Below are positions 18,836 to 28,334 of a stretch of 34,710 bases of DNA, piece after piece. The first letter of the stretch is position 1. Every line of letters starts with the position of its first letter. Under the pieces are notes generated by a model, which was not told where the DNA came from, searched no databases, and saw only the letters and a list, made by a program, of their open reading frames with translations. This DNA is from Nitrospirota bacterium. Lineage in GTDB: Bacteria > Nitrospirota > Nitrospiria > Nitrospirales > UBA8639. The position numbers and the translations under genes were made by a program. Location of the stretch: the NCBI GenBank assembly GCA_003696975.1, contig RFGT01000121.1, forward strand, positions 1 through 34,710, written 5' to 3'.

Positions 18836-19729
18836 ATGTACCGCGATGATCTAGAACGAATGGCTCAGGTTTCACAGAAGAAAGCGCAGTATCTCTCTCA
18901 TTCGCTTGGAGGATATATCATCCTGTCGGCCTTGGCGGGAATCTATTTGGGATTGGGCATCTGCCTGATCTTCAGCATTGGAGCCCCGTTTGCAGCGGAA
19001 GATGCAGCAGCCTTGAAGCTTGTCATGGGAGCGTCGTTTGGCGTTGCCTTGACTCTCGTCATTTTTGCCGGGTCGGAATTATTTACCGGAAACAACATGG
19101 TCTGCACCGTTGGCGCGCTGTCCCGCACCATCACCTGGGGTCAAGTAGGATGCCTCTTTTTCTGGTCATTTGTCGGGAACATGGCGGGCTCATTGGGCAT
19201 TGCCTGGCTGATCGCCCAATCCGGGGTGTTGGCTGCTGCCCCCCAATCCCATCTCGTCATGAAGATTGCAGCCATGAAAATGCATGCGCCGGCCATGGAA
19301 CTCTTCATCCGGGGTATCCTGTGCAATCTTCTGGTTTGCCTCGCAGTGTGGACGGCCGCCCGTACAACTAATGACGCCGCAAAGATTCTCTTGATCTTCT
19401 GGTGTCTCTTCGCCTTCGTTGGGAGTGGATTCGAACACAGCATCGCCAATCAATCTGTCTTGGGGATCGCTCTGTTTCTCCCCCATGGAGAACCTATTTC
19501 ATGGATGGGATTCTTCCGGAATCAGCTTTGGGTGGGGCTTGGCAATATCCTCGGCGGAGCCGTTCTCGTGGGAGGGGCCTATTGGTTCGCAAGCCCATAT
19601 CGGCTGCCTCAAAGCCACAGTTTCTCCTCTACAAACTCGGCCACAACTCCAGAGACTTCGCGATCGTCTGATGAACCAGAGCAAGGATTGTCCATGCATA
19701 CCGGCATTCCACCGTTCCCAGCCGGATAA
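18836..19729 (+). CDS. Formate/nitrite transporter (FNT) family channel
   Basis: 'GLGICLIFSIGAP', 'LVIFAGSELFTGNNMVCTVGAL', 'RGILCNLLVCLAVWTAARTTNDAAKILLIFWCLFAFVGSGFEHSIANQ' FNT signatures; GAGGAGG SD. NirC-type function suggested by the adjacent nitrite reductase. Confidence 0.93.
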   Translation: MYRDDLERMAQVSQKKAQYLSHSLGGYIILSALAGIYLGLGICLIFSIGAPFAAEDAAALKLVMGASFGVALTLVIFAGSELFTGNNMVCTVGALSRTITWGQVGCLFFWSFVGNMAGSLGIAWLIAQSGVLAAAPQSHLVMKIAAMKMHAPAMELFIRGILCNLLVCLAVWTAARTTNDAAKILLIFWCLFAFVGSGFEHSIANQSVLGIALFLPHGEPISWMGFFRNQLWVGLGNILGGAVLVGGAYWFASPYRLPQSHSFSSTNSATTPETSRSSDEPEQGLSMHTGIPPFPAG

Positions 19730-19766
19730 ATCCCCAAAAGTTCTCAGGACAATAAGGAGGTGCGTT

Positions 19767-21419
19767 ATGAATAAAGTCGAGCTTCTCAAACAGGAAAAAG
19801 ATGGACTGGATGTCTACCGGGACCTCGTTCGCTATGCCAACCTGGGATGGGAGGCCATTTCCGAGGACGATGTCCAACGATTGAAATGGTATGGCCTCTT
19901 TCTGCGAAATCCGACCCCGGGGTTCTTTATGATTCGGGTGCGCATTCCCGGCGGTCGAGCTACATCCGCCCAGATTCGGACCTTGGCGGAATTAGCCACT
20001 TGTTTCGGCAATGGACTCGTCGATGTGACCACGCGGCAGCAAATTCAACTTCGGCACCTCCGTATTGAACATGTCCCGGAAGCGTTCGCGCGCATGGAGG
20101 AAGTGGGACTCACATCTTTGCAAACCGGCATGGACAATGTGCGCAATATCATGACCTGCCCAGTGGCCGGCTTGTCCCTCACGGAGATGCTGGATGCCAC
20201 CCCACTCGTTCAGGCTTTGACACAGGAAATCGTGGGAAACCGCGCCTACTCCAATCTTCCACGCAAATTCAATGTGGCGATTACCGGTTGCGTAGAAAAC
20301 TGCTTGCATGCAGAGACGCAAGATCTGGCACTGGTCCCCGCTCGTCAAACACAGGGCGGCGAGCAGATCTACGGGTTCAATGTGCTGGTGGGAGGCAAAC
20401 TAGGCTCTGGAGGCTATCGCATTGCCACGCCCCTCGATGTCTTCGTCACGCCGGAAGAAGTCATTCCCGTCGCTTGTGCCGTCATGACGGCTTTTCGCGA
20501 TTATGGATTTCGGGACTCGCGTAATACCGCCCGCTTGGCCTTCTTATTGGACGAATGGGGTGAAACACGGTTTCGTGTAGAGGTAGAGCGACGGCTGGGA
20601 CGAGCGTTACCTCCTGCGGGAGAAGACCTACGGAAAGCCACCGTGAATACCCATATGGGGATTTTTCGCCAAAAGCAATCCACCTTCAACTATGTGGGAC
20701 TGCACATCCCGGTGGGCCGAATGCCCGCCGATGACTTGCGGGAGCTTGCCCGATTGGCGGAAAGCTATGGGACTGGAGAGCTCCGACTCACCCCCCATCA
20801 AGCCGTGATCGTGCCCAACGTGCCAGACAAACATTTGGGCGACTTGATTGAGGAGCCGCTTCTCGCACGGTATGTCTATAATCCCTCACCGGTTCGACAG
20901 GGCTTAGTGAGTTGTGTCGGCAATGACTATTGCAATCTGGCGGTTATTGAAACCAAGAGTCGCGCCCTGGAAACCGCCAAAGCACTCGAGCAAAAAGTGC
21001 CCGCCGACATGAAACCTATTACCATGCACTGGTCTGGATGTCCGTCAGGGTGCGGAAACCATCTCGTAGCCGATGTAGGACTGCTTGGGAAGAAGGTCAA
21101 GATTCACGGGCAAATAGTGGACGCCGTAGATGTGTACGTTGGAGGGCGAAGCGGCCCACATGCCAAGATCCCCATTAAATTACTGGAAGACGTACCCTGT
21201 GACCGATTGGCCGACGTGCTGGCAGGGATTCTGCCCTACCATACCCGAGAAAAAATGTACCGGACCAAGGGAAAACCCAGGAAAAACGGGGCTTCCGTAC
21301 CTCCACGCTCGGCCCCAAGAGATGAGCGTCCCGGCAGAGGTCTCGAAGAAGGAACGATGTCTCAGTTCCCGTCTCCTCCCGCGCCTCTTTCTACGGGACA
21401 ACCAACTGGTGGATCGTAA
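19767..21419 (+). CDS. nirA: Ferredoxin-type nitrite reductase (siroheme/[4Fe-4S])
   Basis: 'GFFMIRVRIPGGRATSAQIRTLAELA', 'GLVDVTTRQQIQLRHL', 'CVGNDYCNLAVIETK', 'HWSGCPSGCGNHLVADVGLLG'. Start corrected from 19419 to 19767, which has an AAGGAGG SD. Confidence 0.93.
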   Translation: MNKVELLKQEKDGLDVYRDLVRYANLGWEAISEDDVQRLKWYGLFLRNPTPGFFMIRVRIPGGRATSAQIRTLAELATCFGNGLVDVTTRQQIQLRHLRIEHVPEAFARMEEVGLTSLQTGMDNVRNIMTCPVAGLSLTEMLDATPLVQALTQEIVGNRAYSNLPRKFNVAITGCVENCLHAETQDLALVPARQTQGGEQIYGFNVLVGGKLGSGGYRIATPLDVFVTPEEVIPVACAVMTAFRDYGFRDSRNTARLAFLLDEWGETRFRVEVERRLGRALPPAGEDLRKATVNTHMGIFRQKQSTFNYVGLHIPVGRMPADDLRELARLAESYGTGELRLTPHQAVIVPNVPDKHLGDLIEEPLLARYVYNPSPVRQGLVSCVGNDYCNLAVIETKSRALETAKALEQKVPADMKPITMHWSGCPSGCGNHLVADVGLLGKKVKIHGQIVDAVDVYVGGRSGPHAKIPIKLLEDVPCDRLADVLAGILPYHTREKMYRTKGKPRKNGASVPPRSAPRDERPGRGLEEGTMSQFPSPPAPLSTGQPTGGS

Positions 21420-22395
21420 CCTCAGGGCGACAGAAGAGTCGAACAGGCAACAGTGAAGCGCCTGTCCCTCGGGAGGTATACCCGGCCATCCGGTCTTGGT
21501 AGCGCCATGGGCCGGAAATATACCGCCGAGCACATGCACTGTTGTTGATAATAGGAACCCGGCCAGGCAGGCAAATCTGGCCCCCATGGGAATGCCCGCA
21601 GAGATAATAATCGATTCCTGCCCGGCAAGCCTGGTCGAGAAGCTCCGGGGAATGGGCCAGTAAGAGCTTGACCGCCGTGGGCGGGACCTCTTGCAAGGCT
21701 TTCTCCAGATCATCCACTTCATACCAGTGGGGATCGTCCACCCCAACGATCCATACCGTATCTGACCCGCGTTGGATGGGGAGCGATTCGTTGAGGAGCA
21801 GGCGAATCCCGTATTTTTCAAGACCTGGAACCATCTCAATGAAATCGTGGTTTCCGAGGACCCCTACAATCCCATGGGGGCAGCGGATCGCCGTGGTCAC
21901 TTCCCCTGCACAGATGACAGCATTCTCGTAGTCCCCATAGGTCAGAAACCGGAAATCCCCCGTGATCACACACAAATCGTACTCCAGCGCTTGAATCACT
22001 TCGCGGAGCCGTTTCCCCCGATCGACAATGTTTTCCACATGGAGATCGGACAACTGCAGGATGCGAAACCCGTGAAAGGCTGGAGGGAGCTGCGGAATGG
22101 GAACTGTAACCGTCTCAACGGCATAATCAATAGAATTCCGAACGGCTCGGCGGTAGAGACCACACAATGTGAGCAGCGCTTTCAAGAGTGGTCCGAGGGC
22201 ATCGATTTGTTCCCAGTAAATATGCACCCCAGTTTGGCTCAACCGGATAGCGGAATGTTCCGTCTGAAGTTGCAGCCGTTTGGCCAGATGTCTACTCCCG
22301 ACACGTTTTTCCAATGCAAGAATGGCCGTATTGTCAATCATGGAATGTGGCGTGAGGTGATTGCGTTTGCAGCAAAGTGTGTGATGGCCGTTCAA
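21391..22395 (-). CDS. Calcineurin-like metallophosphoesterase
   Basis: 'GFRILQLSDLHVEN', 'CVITGDFRFL', 'VGVLGNHDF', 'LLLAHSPELLDQACRAGIDYYLCGHSHGGQICLPG'. Confidence 0.93.
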   Translation of the reverse strand: MNGHHTLCCKRNHLTPHSMIDNTAILALEKRVGSRHLAKRLQLQTEHSAIRLSQTGVHIYWEQIDALGPLLKALLTLCGLYRRAVRNSIDYAVETVTVPIPQLPPAFHGFRILQLSDLHVENIVDRGKRLREVIQALEYDLCVITGDFRFLTYGDYENAVICAGEVTTAIRCPHGIVGVLGNHDFIEMVPGLEKYGIRLLLNESLPIQRGSDTVWIVGVDDPHWYEVDDLEKALQEVPPTAVKLLLAHSPELLDQACRAGIDYYLCGHSHGGQICLPGRVPIINNSACARRYISGPWRYQDRMAGYTSRGTGASLLPVRLFCRPEVTIHQLVVP

Positions 22396-22568
22396 GGACT
22401 TCCCTGTGTTTCAATCGGTCTTTCCAAGTGAGAAATTAACGTTAACCACCGGAGCAGGCAGGAAACCAGAATGGACTGCACCGGTCAAGCCGGAACCCAG
22501 GTCATAGGGAAATTGCGGAGGTCATTGGGGAATGTCAAGGACAAATTCGGGCAGCCTGCGCCTCAACC

Positions 22569-22597
22569 TTGCAGTTACCCGGGTCTCGGCGTATGAT
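22569..22597 (+). promoter_or_regulatory. Predicted sigma70 promoter
   Basis: TTGCAG (22569-22574), 17-nt spacer, TATGAT (22592-22597), upstream of the 22669 ORF. Confidence 0.55.
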
Positions 22598-22668
22598 GGC
22601 GCACATCGGATCCAGGGGCTCGACTTGGAAAGGTTGGCCCCAAGATGTCCCAAGGGAGAAGGAGTGAC

Positions 22669-23067
22669 ATGCAAGTCCTGGATATCAAGGAGCCAGAGCT
22701 CCCGGACCTGCAGTTTGTGTTAATGGTTGCCGCCCTGTGCACCTCAGACATCCCTTCGTTGAATCTTCCTGAGGAACTTCGACGTCTGGTCTTTGACCGC
22801 TGTTGGTCCCTGTTGCACAACTCGCCTCCACCGGAGGAACCCGCACAGCGGGTACTGGATCTACGGTTCAGCGACGAGACGACGCTCGAGGCACTGGTCA
22901 CTCTCATCCGAACCACTCTCACGGAACATGGGTACTCCCAGTTGACCTGGGATCACCCTCCCAGCGAGCCAACCCAATCCACGTCTCCTGAAGCGATCCC
23001 TTTGGTCGAGCGGCTCCAGACATGGAATCCCATCGACCCTCAGCCGTCAAATGGATCCCCTGCCTAA
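22669..23067 (+). CDS. Hypothetical protein (orphan, ~132 aa)
   Basis: ORF with AAGGAG SD immediately upstream of ATG 22669 and a promoter at 22569-22597; no family recognised. Confidence 0.7.
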   Translation: MQVLDIKEPELPDLQFVLMVAALCTSDIPSLNLPEELRRLVFDRCWSLLHNSPPPEEPAQRVLDLRFSDETTLEALVTLIRTTLTEHGYSQLTWDHPPSEPTQSTSPEAIPLVERLQTWNPIDPQPSNGSPA

Positions 23068-23160
23068 GGCGGCAGGGCATCTTCCTTCATTTTGCAGTGC
23101 AATCCATGCATTTCCTGCCACGTCAGTGGAGGTACCATCGCTTCACAAGACAGATTCCCG

Positions 23161-23739
23161 CTAAGATGCGTCATGATCACCCGTGACCTCCGGGCGACTT
23201 GAAGCCGCATCATTCGGCCCGGCGAACTGACGTTCGAGCGCCAGCAAGGCTTCTTTGATGGCCAATCCTCCTCCATATCCAACCAATTTCCCCGTGCTCC
23301 CAATAACACGATGGCAGGGAATGATAATGGAAATGGGATTGCAGGCATTCGCGGCACCAACAGCGCGAGCGGCATGCGGTTGTCCAATCATACGAGCAAG
23401 GGCGCCGTATGAGATGGTATGCCCATATGGGATCGTTTGCAGCGCTTGCCACACCCGGCGCTGAAAGGGGGTCCCCCCCGGAGCAAGAGCAATGGTGAAC
23501 CGCAAACATTGGCCTGCAAAGTAGGCTTGCACCTGGCGGATCGCCGGCTCCAGCGGCTGGGAATCGCGAAACCAATGTGGCGGCGGCACAAGTGGATGCG
23601 CCCCATCTTGAAAGACGAGATGCGTGAGCCCCTGAGCAGTTCCCGCTAGTAACAATCGTCCCACGGGGCTATCGATCTCGCTATAGTAGACCGGCTCTTG
23701 CCTTGAAGGATTGATGGGGAATCTCGTCATCGGGGCCAC
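23161..23739 (-). CDS. ogt: Methylated-DNA--[protein]-cysteine S-methyltransferase
   Basis: 'GTPFQRRVWQALQTIPYGHTISYGALA', active site 'IIPCHRVIGSTGKLVGYGGGLAIKEALLALE'. Confidence 0.96.
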   Translation of the reverse strand: MAPMTRFPINPSRQEPVYYSEIDSPVGRLLLAGTAQGLTHLVFQDGAHPLVPPPHWFRDSQPLEPAIRQVQAYFAGQCLRFTIALAPGGTPFQRRVWQALQTIPYGHTISYGALARMIGQPHAARAVGAANACNPISIIIPCHRVIGSTGKLVGYGGGLAIKEALLALERQFAGPNDAASSRPEVTGDHDAS

Positions 23740-24587
23740 CGTGCCGCTTTCACCAGACGATTATCAATGAGTCGGGTGCGTCCAAGTCGAATCGCCCCCA
23801 AAAGCACCATGTCTCGTTGGGGGCGACGAAGTGGCTCGAGTGTATGGGCGTCACAGATCGCCACGTACTCCACCGTGACGCCAGGTTCAGCTTGCAACAT
23901 GTCGGCCATTAATCGCGACACAGCCCGAAGTGATCGTCGGCCTTCTTTGAGCGCGTTCGCCCCTATCGCCAGCGCCTTTGGCAGCACAGTTGCGTGCCGG
24001 CGCTGCACGGATGAGAGATACTGATTGCGCGAGCTATAGGCTAATCCATCAGGCTCTCGAGCCGTCGGGCATACTATCACGGTTACCCCGAGATGCAGGT
24101 CTTTGACAAGCTGCTTGATCACCACTGCTTGTTGATAGTCTTTCTGTCCGAAAAAGGCGAAGTCCGGCTTGACGAGATTGAAGAGCTTCGTGAGCACTGT
24201 TGTCACACCGGCAAAATGCGTGGGACGGATTGCACCTTCCCACCGCCGGGTCAGCCGGTTAACCGACACCGTGGTTTGAAAATCCGATGGATAGAATTCC
24301 TGAATAGACGGGGCAAAGACGAGCTCTACCCCTTCTTGGCGGCACATGGTGAGATCAGCCCGAAGTGTACGAGGGTATTCTGCAAAGTCTTCACGCGGCC
24401 CGAATTGAAGAGGGTTCACAAACACGCTCACCACAACGGTTCGGCAGCGCCGCCGTGCTCGCTGAATCAAGGTCCGATGGCCCTCGTGAAGCGCTCCCAT
24501 AGTGGGCACAAACCCAAGGGGATGGCGCCCCGAGGTCAAATGGTTTCTCCACACCCGGAGACCCCGAATCGTTCGAATGACCTGCAT
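23727..24587 (-). CDS. panC: Pantoate--beta-alanine ligase
   Basis: 'GFVPTMGALHEGHRTLIQRARRRCRTVVVSVFVNPLQFGPREDFAEYPR', 'PDFAFFGQKDYQQAVVIKQLVKDL'. Start corrected from 24833 to 24587. Confidence 0.96.
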   Translation of the reverse strand: MQVIRTIRGLRVWRNHLTSGRHPLGFVPTMGALHEGHRTLIQRARRRCRTVVVSVFVNPLQFGPREDFAEYPRTLRADLTMCRQEGVELVFAPSIQEFYPSDFQTTVSVNRLTRRWEGAIRPTHFAGVTTVLTKLFNLVKPDFAFFGQKDYQQAVVIKQLVKDLHLGVTVIVCPTAREPDGLAYSSRNQYLSSVQRRHATVLPKALAIGANALKEGRRSLRAVSRLMADMLQAEPGVTVEYVAICDAHTLEPLRRPQRDMVLLGAIRLGRTRLIDNRLVKAARWPR

Positions 24588-24595
24588 AGGACTGG

Positions 24596-25144
24596 CTAGG
24601 AGAGACAAGTCACAGGATGGGAGGGATACCGAGATCCAGGGAGTACGTCGAGCCGGCGAACTTGGTGCTGATCTTCGAGACAGGCCAGGAGCTCGTGAAT
24701 CGCCCGCTGAGCGACGGGGTGCCGCCACTGCGGGGCGATTTCTGCAAACGGCACAAGGATGAACCGGCGAAGGTGCAATCGGGGATGAGGCACCACGAGA
24801 TCGGGAGTGGCGATACAATGCTGTCCATAACACAGAAGATCAAGATCAATCGTGCGCGGCCCTATCCGGTGGGAGTTGTTCCGCCCTAAGCTGCACTCAA
24901 TTTCCTGACACAGGGCTAACACTTCACCTGCGGACAGCGTGGTCTCCATGCGCACTACTCCATTGATGAACCATCCAGTTCCGAGGACACCATACGGGTC
25001 GACAGGTTCTGTCTCGTAATATGACGAGACTCCCGTTACCCGAGACCGTGGCATCAACTGTAAAAGTCTCAGCGCCCGCTCACAAAAATCCAGCCGGTCG
25101 CCTTCATTGGATCCCAATCCAATGAAGATGGTTTCATTCGCCAT
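24596..25144 (-). CDS. folK: 2-amino-4-hydroxy-6-hydroxymethyldihydropteridine diphosphokinase
   Basis: 'IFIGLGSNEGDRLDFCERALRLL', 'RIGPRTIDLDLLCYG', 'VPHPRLHLRRFILVPFAEIAP'. Confidence 0.96.
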   Translation of the reverse strand: MANETIFIGLGSNEGDRLDFCERALRLLQLMPRSRVTGVSSYYETEPVDPYGVLGTGWFINGVVRMETTLSAGEVLALCQEIECSLGRNNSHRIGPRTIDLDLLCYGQHCIATPDLVVPHPRLHLRRFILVPFAEIAPQWRHPVAQRAIHELLACLEDQHQVRRLDVLPGSRYPSHPVTCLS

Positions 25145-25237
25145 GACGGCCTTCCCCTCCCCATAACCTCATAAGCCTGCGCGGTCTTTTCCAACCACGC
25201 TCACCTGTCATGTTCTTTTTTGCTACCCATGGAAGAG

Positions 25238-26413
25238 TCACCACCCGATGCGTTTGAGCCGTTCCACGGCTTCTGCCAATCGTTCCGTAGAGGTGGTCAA
25301 GGTCATCCGAATGTAGCCTTCTCCAGCCTCGCCAAATCCATTACCAGGAGTCGCCACAATTCCTGCCTGTTCTAGCAAATGCGCTGCAAATGAGGTTGAG
25401 GTGTACCCCGGTGGAACGTGGATCCATACATAAAATGCTGCATCCGGAGGATTCACTTCCAAACCCAGATCTTTGAGGCCTGGAACGAGCACATCTCGGC
25501 GTTCTTGGTAAACATGTCGTATCCCTTCGGTGAGTTGTTCATGGGCATCCAACGCCGCAATACCTGCTTCCTGAATCGCCTGAAACACCCCGGAGTCGAT
25601 ATTGCTTTTGACCTTTCCCAGCCCTGCGATGATCTCTCGCCGGCCCACCGCGAACCCAATGCGCCAGCCCGTCATATTGAACGTTTTCGACAAGGAGTGA
25701 AACTCAATGCCCACCTCCCGCGCCCCTGGCACTTCCAGGAAACTCGGCGGCTGCTTCTGGTCATAATAAATCTCCGAGTAAGCGGCATCATGGCAGACAA
25801 TGACTTGATGGGCTTGAGCAAATTCCACGACCTGATGGAAAAACTCTTTGCTCGCCACCGCGGCGGTTGGATTGTTGGGTGAATTGAGAAACATCAGTTT
25901 TGCTCGATCCGCGACATCTCTTGGAATAGCCTGCAGGTCCGGCAAAAATCCATTCTGTTTGAGAAGCGGCATGGGAATAGGGATTCCCCCGGCAAAACTC
26001 GCTCCCACTGGATAGACGGGATATCCCGGGCTCGGGACCAGGACAATGTCTCCCGGATCAACAAAGGCCAATGGAATATGGCCGATCCCTTCCTTCGAAC
26101 CAATTAAGGTCAGCACCTCTGTGGCGGGGTCTACTTCCACCCCAAAGCGCCGGTGATACCACCGTGCAACGGCCGTGCGAAATGAAAGGAGTCCATCATA
26201 TGAAGGATATTGATGATTTTGGGGGTCACGGGCTGCCTGTGCGAGGCGATCTATAATGAGAGAAGGGGTGGGCAAATCAGGATCCCCCACTCCCAGGTTG
26301 ATGATATCCATACCCTTGGCAATCGCCTGTTGTTTCAACTCATCAATCGCCGCAAAGAGATACGGTGGTAATGTCCGAATGCGCTCGGCATAGGTAATAG
26401 GGAATCCACTCAT
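25238..26413 (-). CDS. dapL: Class I/II PLP aminotransferase, LL-diaminopimelate aminotransferase-like
   Basis: 'IINLGVGDPDLPTPSLIIDRLAQAARDPQNHQYPSYDGLLSFRTAVARWY', 'LIGSKEGIGHIPLAFVDPGDIVLVPSPGYPVY', 'EFHSLSKTFNMTGWRIGFAVG'. Confidence 0.85.
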   Translation of the reverse strand: MSGFPITYAERIRTLPPYLFAAIDELKQQAIAKGMDIINLGVGDPDLPTPSLIIDRLAQAARDPQNHQYPSYDGLLSFRTAVARWYHRRFGVEVDPATEVLTLIGSKEGIGHIPLAFVDPGDIVLVPSPGYPVYPVGASFAGGIPIPMPLLKQNGFLPDLQAIPRDVADRAKLMFLNSPNNPTAAVASKEFFHQVVEFAQAHQVIVCHDAAYSEIYYDQKQPPSFLEVPGAREVGIEFHSLSKTFNMTGWRIGFAVGRREIIAGLGKVKSNIDSGVFQAIQEAGIAALDAHEQLTEGIRHVYQERRDVLVPGLKDLGLEVNPPDAAFYVWIHVPPGYTSTSFAAHLLEQAGIVATPGNGFGEAGEGYIRMTLTTSTERLAEAVERLKRIGW

Positions 26414-26554
26414 TCGTGGCCGCTCCTTTCTTCCGTCACACTCGCATCAAATCCTGTCCTGTGATCGTCCTACATCCATGTGGTGGCGCCACCTTACTGC
26501 ATGGGCTTTCACTGAATCAAGAAGATGAGATTCCCAGGGGCCGGCTAGGGATGA

Positions 26555-27235
26555 TCAGCAGGCCGTCAGATGTGCAATCAATTGATCGGCATAAGCATGG
26601 GATTGTGGAAGAACGCGAGGAACATTTTGAAGCACCGACTCCCTCGTCATCCCCGCGCGACGGAGATCATCGGAACAGGCACGGCAAAGAGCCTCGATTT
26701 CCACGATGCCGATTTCCAAATGAAAGAGCAAGCCATAAGCATGGGTTCCCGCCCGAAAGGCCTGTACGGGATACAGTTCAGACGAGGCCAGGCAGACAGC
26801 CCCATTAGGGAGATTCATGCCCTCGCCGTGCCACTGAAATGCGTCGAAGGTGGGTAAAAACTTCTGAAAGACAGGGTCCGTCTTCCCACCATCACACACC
26901 TGGATAGGGACAGGCCCAATCTCCAAGGAAGGGCCAGGGGCCACCTGTGCGCCTAGAGCTTTTGCGAGAAGCTGCGCTCCGAGACACACGCCCAAGATCG
27001 GCCGCTTCCGCTCGACACATGCCCGAATGAACGCAATCTCTTCAGCCAGCCACCTCTCAGGATCATTTGCTGACATAGGCCCCCCCATAATGACGAGCAC
27101 ATCAGGAGGATCCTGGGGAACTCCCTCTTGCGGGACCAGACAGATCTGAACCTGATAGTCCCGACGCATGAGCGCAGACCGAAAGACTCCCGGCCCTTCA
27201 AACGCCACGTGTTGAAGGCAGAGTGCACGTTTCAT
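26555..27235 (-). CDS. Class I glutamine amidotransferase (GMP synthase-like)
   Basis: 'VLVIMGGPMSANDPERWLAEEIAFIRACVERKRPILGVCLGAQLLAKALGA'. Confidence 0.93.
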   Translation of the reverse strand: MKRALCLQHVAFEGPGVFRSALMRRDYQVQICLVPQEGVPQDPPDVLVIMGGPMSANDPERWLAEEIAFIRACVERKRPILGVCLGAQLLAKALGAQVAPGPSLEIGPVPIQVCDGGKTDPVFQKFLPTFDAFQWHGEGMNLPNGAVCLASSELYPVQAFRAGTHAYGLLFHLEIGIVEIEALCRACSDDLRRAGMTRESVLQNVPRVLPQSHAYADQLIAHLTAC

Positions 27236-27288
27236 GAGGATTCCGGATTGCGGCTAGCCTGTGCGACTCGCTGTACAGACGGTAGGAA

Positions 27289-27966
27289 TTAGCCCGACTG
27301 ATGTGTCTGCGAATTGTGCTGGCAGCTATTCTTGACATTGACGCATTCCACCAACTGCCAGAACCGAAAAGGGTTCATCTTTTCCTTTCGCTCCACATGG
27401 AGCGTCGTGCCTTCGAGTACCGAATTCAAGGAAAGATCGGTTCGGAATCCCATGCGCATACACATGGGAGAAATCACTTTTTCAACAGCGGCGATGAACT
27501 TGTTGCCGTTACTGAAGTGATTGAGCATCACGATACGGCCTCCTGGCCGGCACACCCGGATCATTTCCGAGATCACAGCCCGATAGTCTGGCACAGCCGT
27601 CACCACATACGCCGCCATCACAATATCGAAAGAGTCATCAGCAAATTCCATATGCCCGGCATCCATCCGGTAGAGCTGCACGTGATCCAGACCATGTTCC
27701 TCGATTCGTTGCTGCGCCTTTTTGAGCATCCCCTCGGACAGGTCGATGCCTACCACCTGACAATGCCGGGGATAGAGGGGAAGCGCCATTCCTGTGCCTA
27801 CTCCCACTTCAAGTACCCGATCGTGTGGAGCGATGGGCAATCCCCGAACCGCTAATTCTCGTGATTGATGAAAGACTCGTCCAAAGGTTTGATCATACAC
27901 CGCGGCATAGTTGGTGTACACGCGTTCCAGTTTTTCCAGGTTCATGACATGTCCGTTCTGCGGCAT
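27289..27966 (-). CDS. Class I SAM-dependent methyltransferase (possibly PmtA-like phospholipid N-methyltransferase)
   Basis: 'DRVLEVGVGTGMALPLYPRHCQVVGIDLSEGMLKKAQQRI', 'FDIVMAAYVVTAVPDYRAVISEMIRVCRPGGRIVMLNHF'. Start chosen at Met 27966 with GGAGGG upstream. Confidence 0.88.
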   Translation of the reverse strand: MPQNGHVMNLEKLERVYTNYAAVYDQTFGRVFHQSRELAVRGLPIAPHDRVLEVGVGTGMALPLYPRHCQVVGIDLSEGMLKKAQQRIEEHGLDHVQLYRMDAGHMEFADDSFDIVMAAYVVTAVPDYRAVISEMIRVCRPGGRIVMLNHFSNGNKFIAAVEKVISPMCMRMGFRTDLSLNSVLEGTTLHVERKEKMNPFRFWQLVECVNVKNSCQHNSQTHQSG

Positions 27967-28334
27967 TTCGTCCCTCCACACACATTCAATTGTCCCACAC
28001 ATTTGAGTGAGGCTTCCAGTCAAGGTTAAAATATCACCACTACTGCGGATTCACGGTGAATGAGGCGGGGAACCCGAACTTGCGTCAATCCAAAAATGGG
28101 AGAGCCCACCTAAAGAAAAAGCGGCGCTACTGTAGCGAAGTTAGAAAAGAGAGTCAACAGGTTGCTCAGTATTTTCGCTAATGGCCGGCTGTGCCTATGT
28201 CCTTGGGTTGGGGATTGCAAAGGGGTAGTTCGCCACTTACAATCCGCTCGTATAACGGAAAAACAGCGAGCAGCCTGCAGGCAGTCCATTCTGCCCGGAG
28301 CTTGTCGCTAATTCACACTACAAGGAGAAGCACC

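Noticed and set aside
19419-19766. N-terminal 116 codons of the 666-aa ORF ahead of nirA
   Set aside because: Overlaps the FNT gene out of frame; the AAGGAGG SD and homology support a start at 19767.
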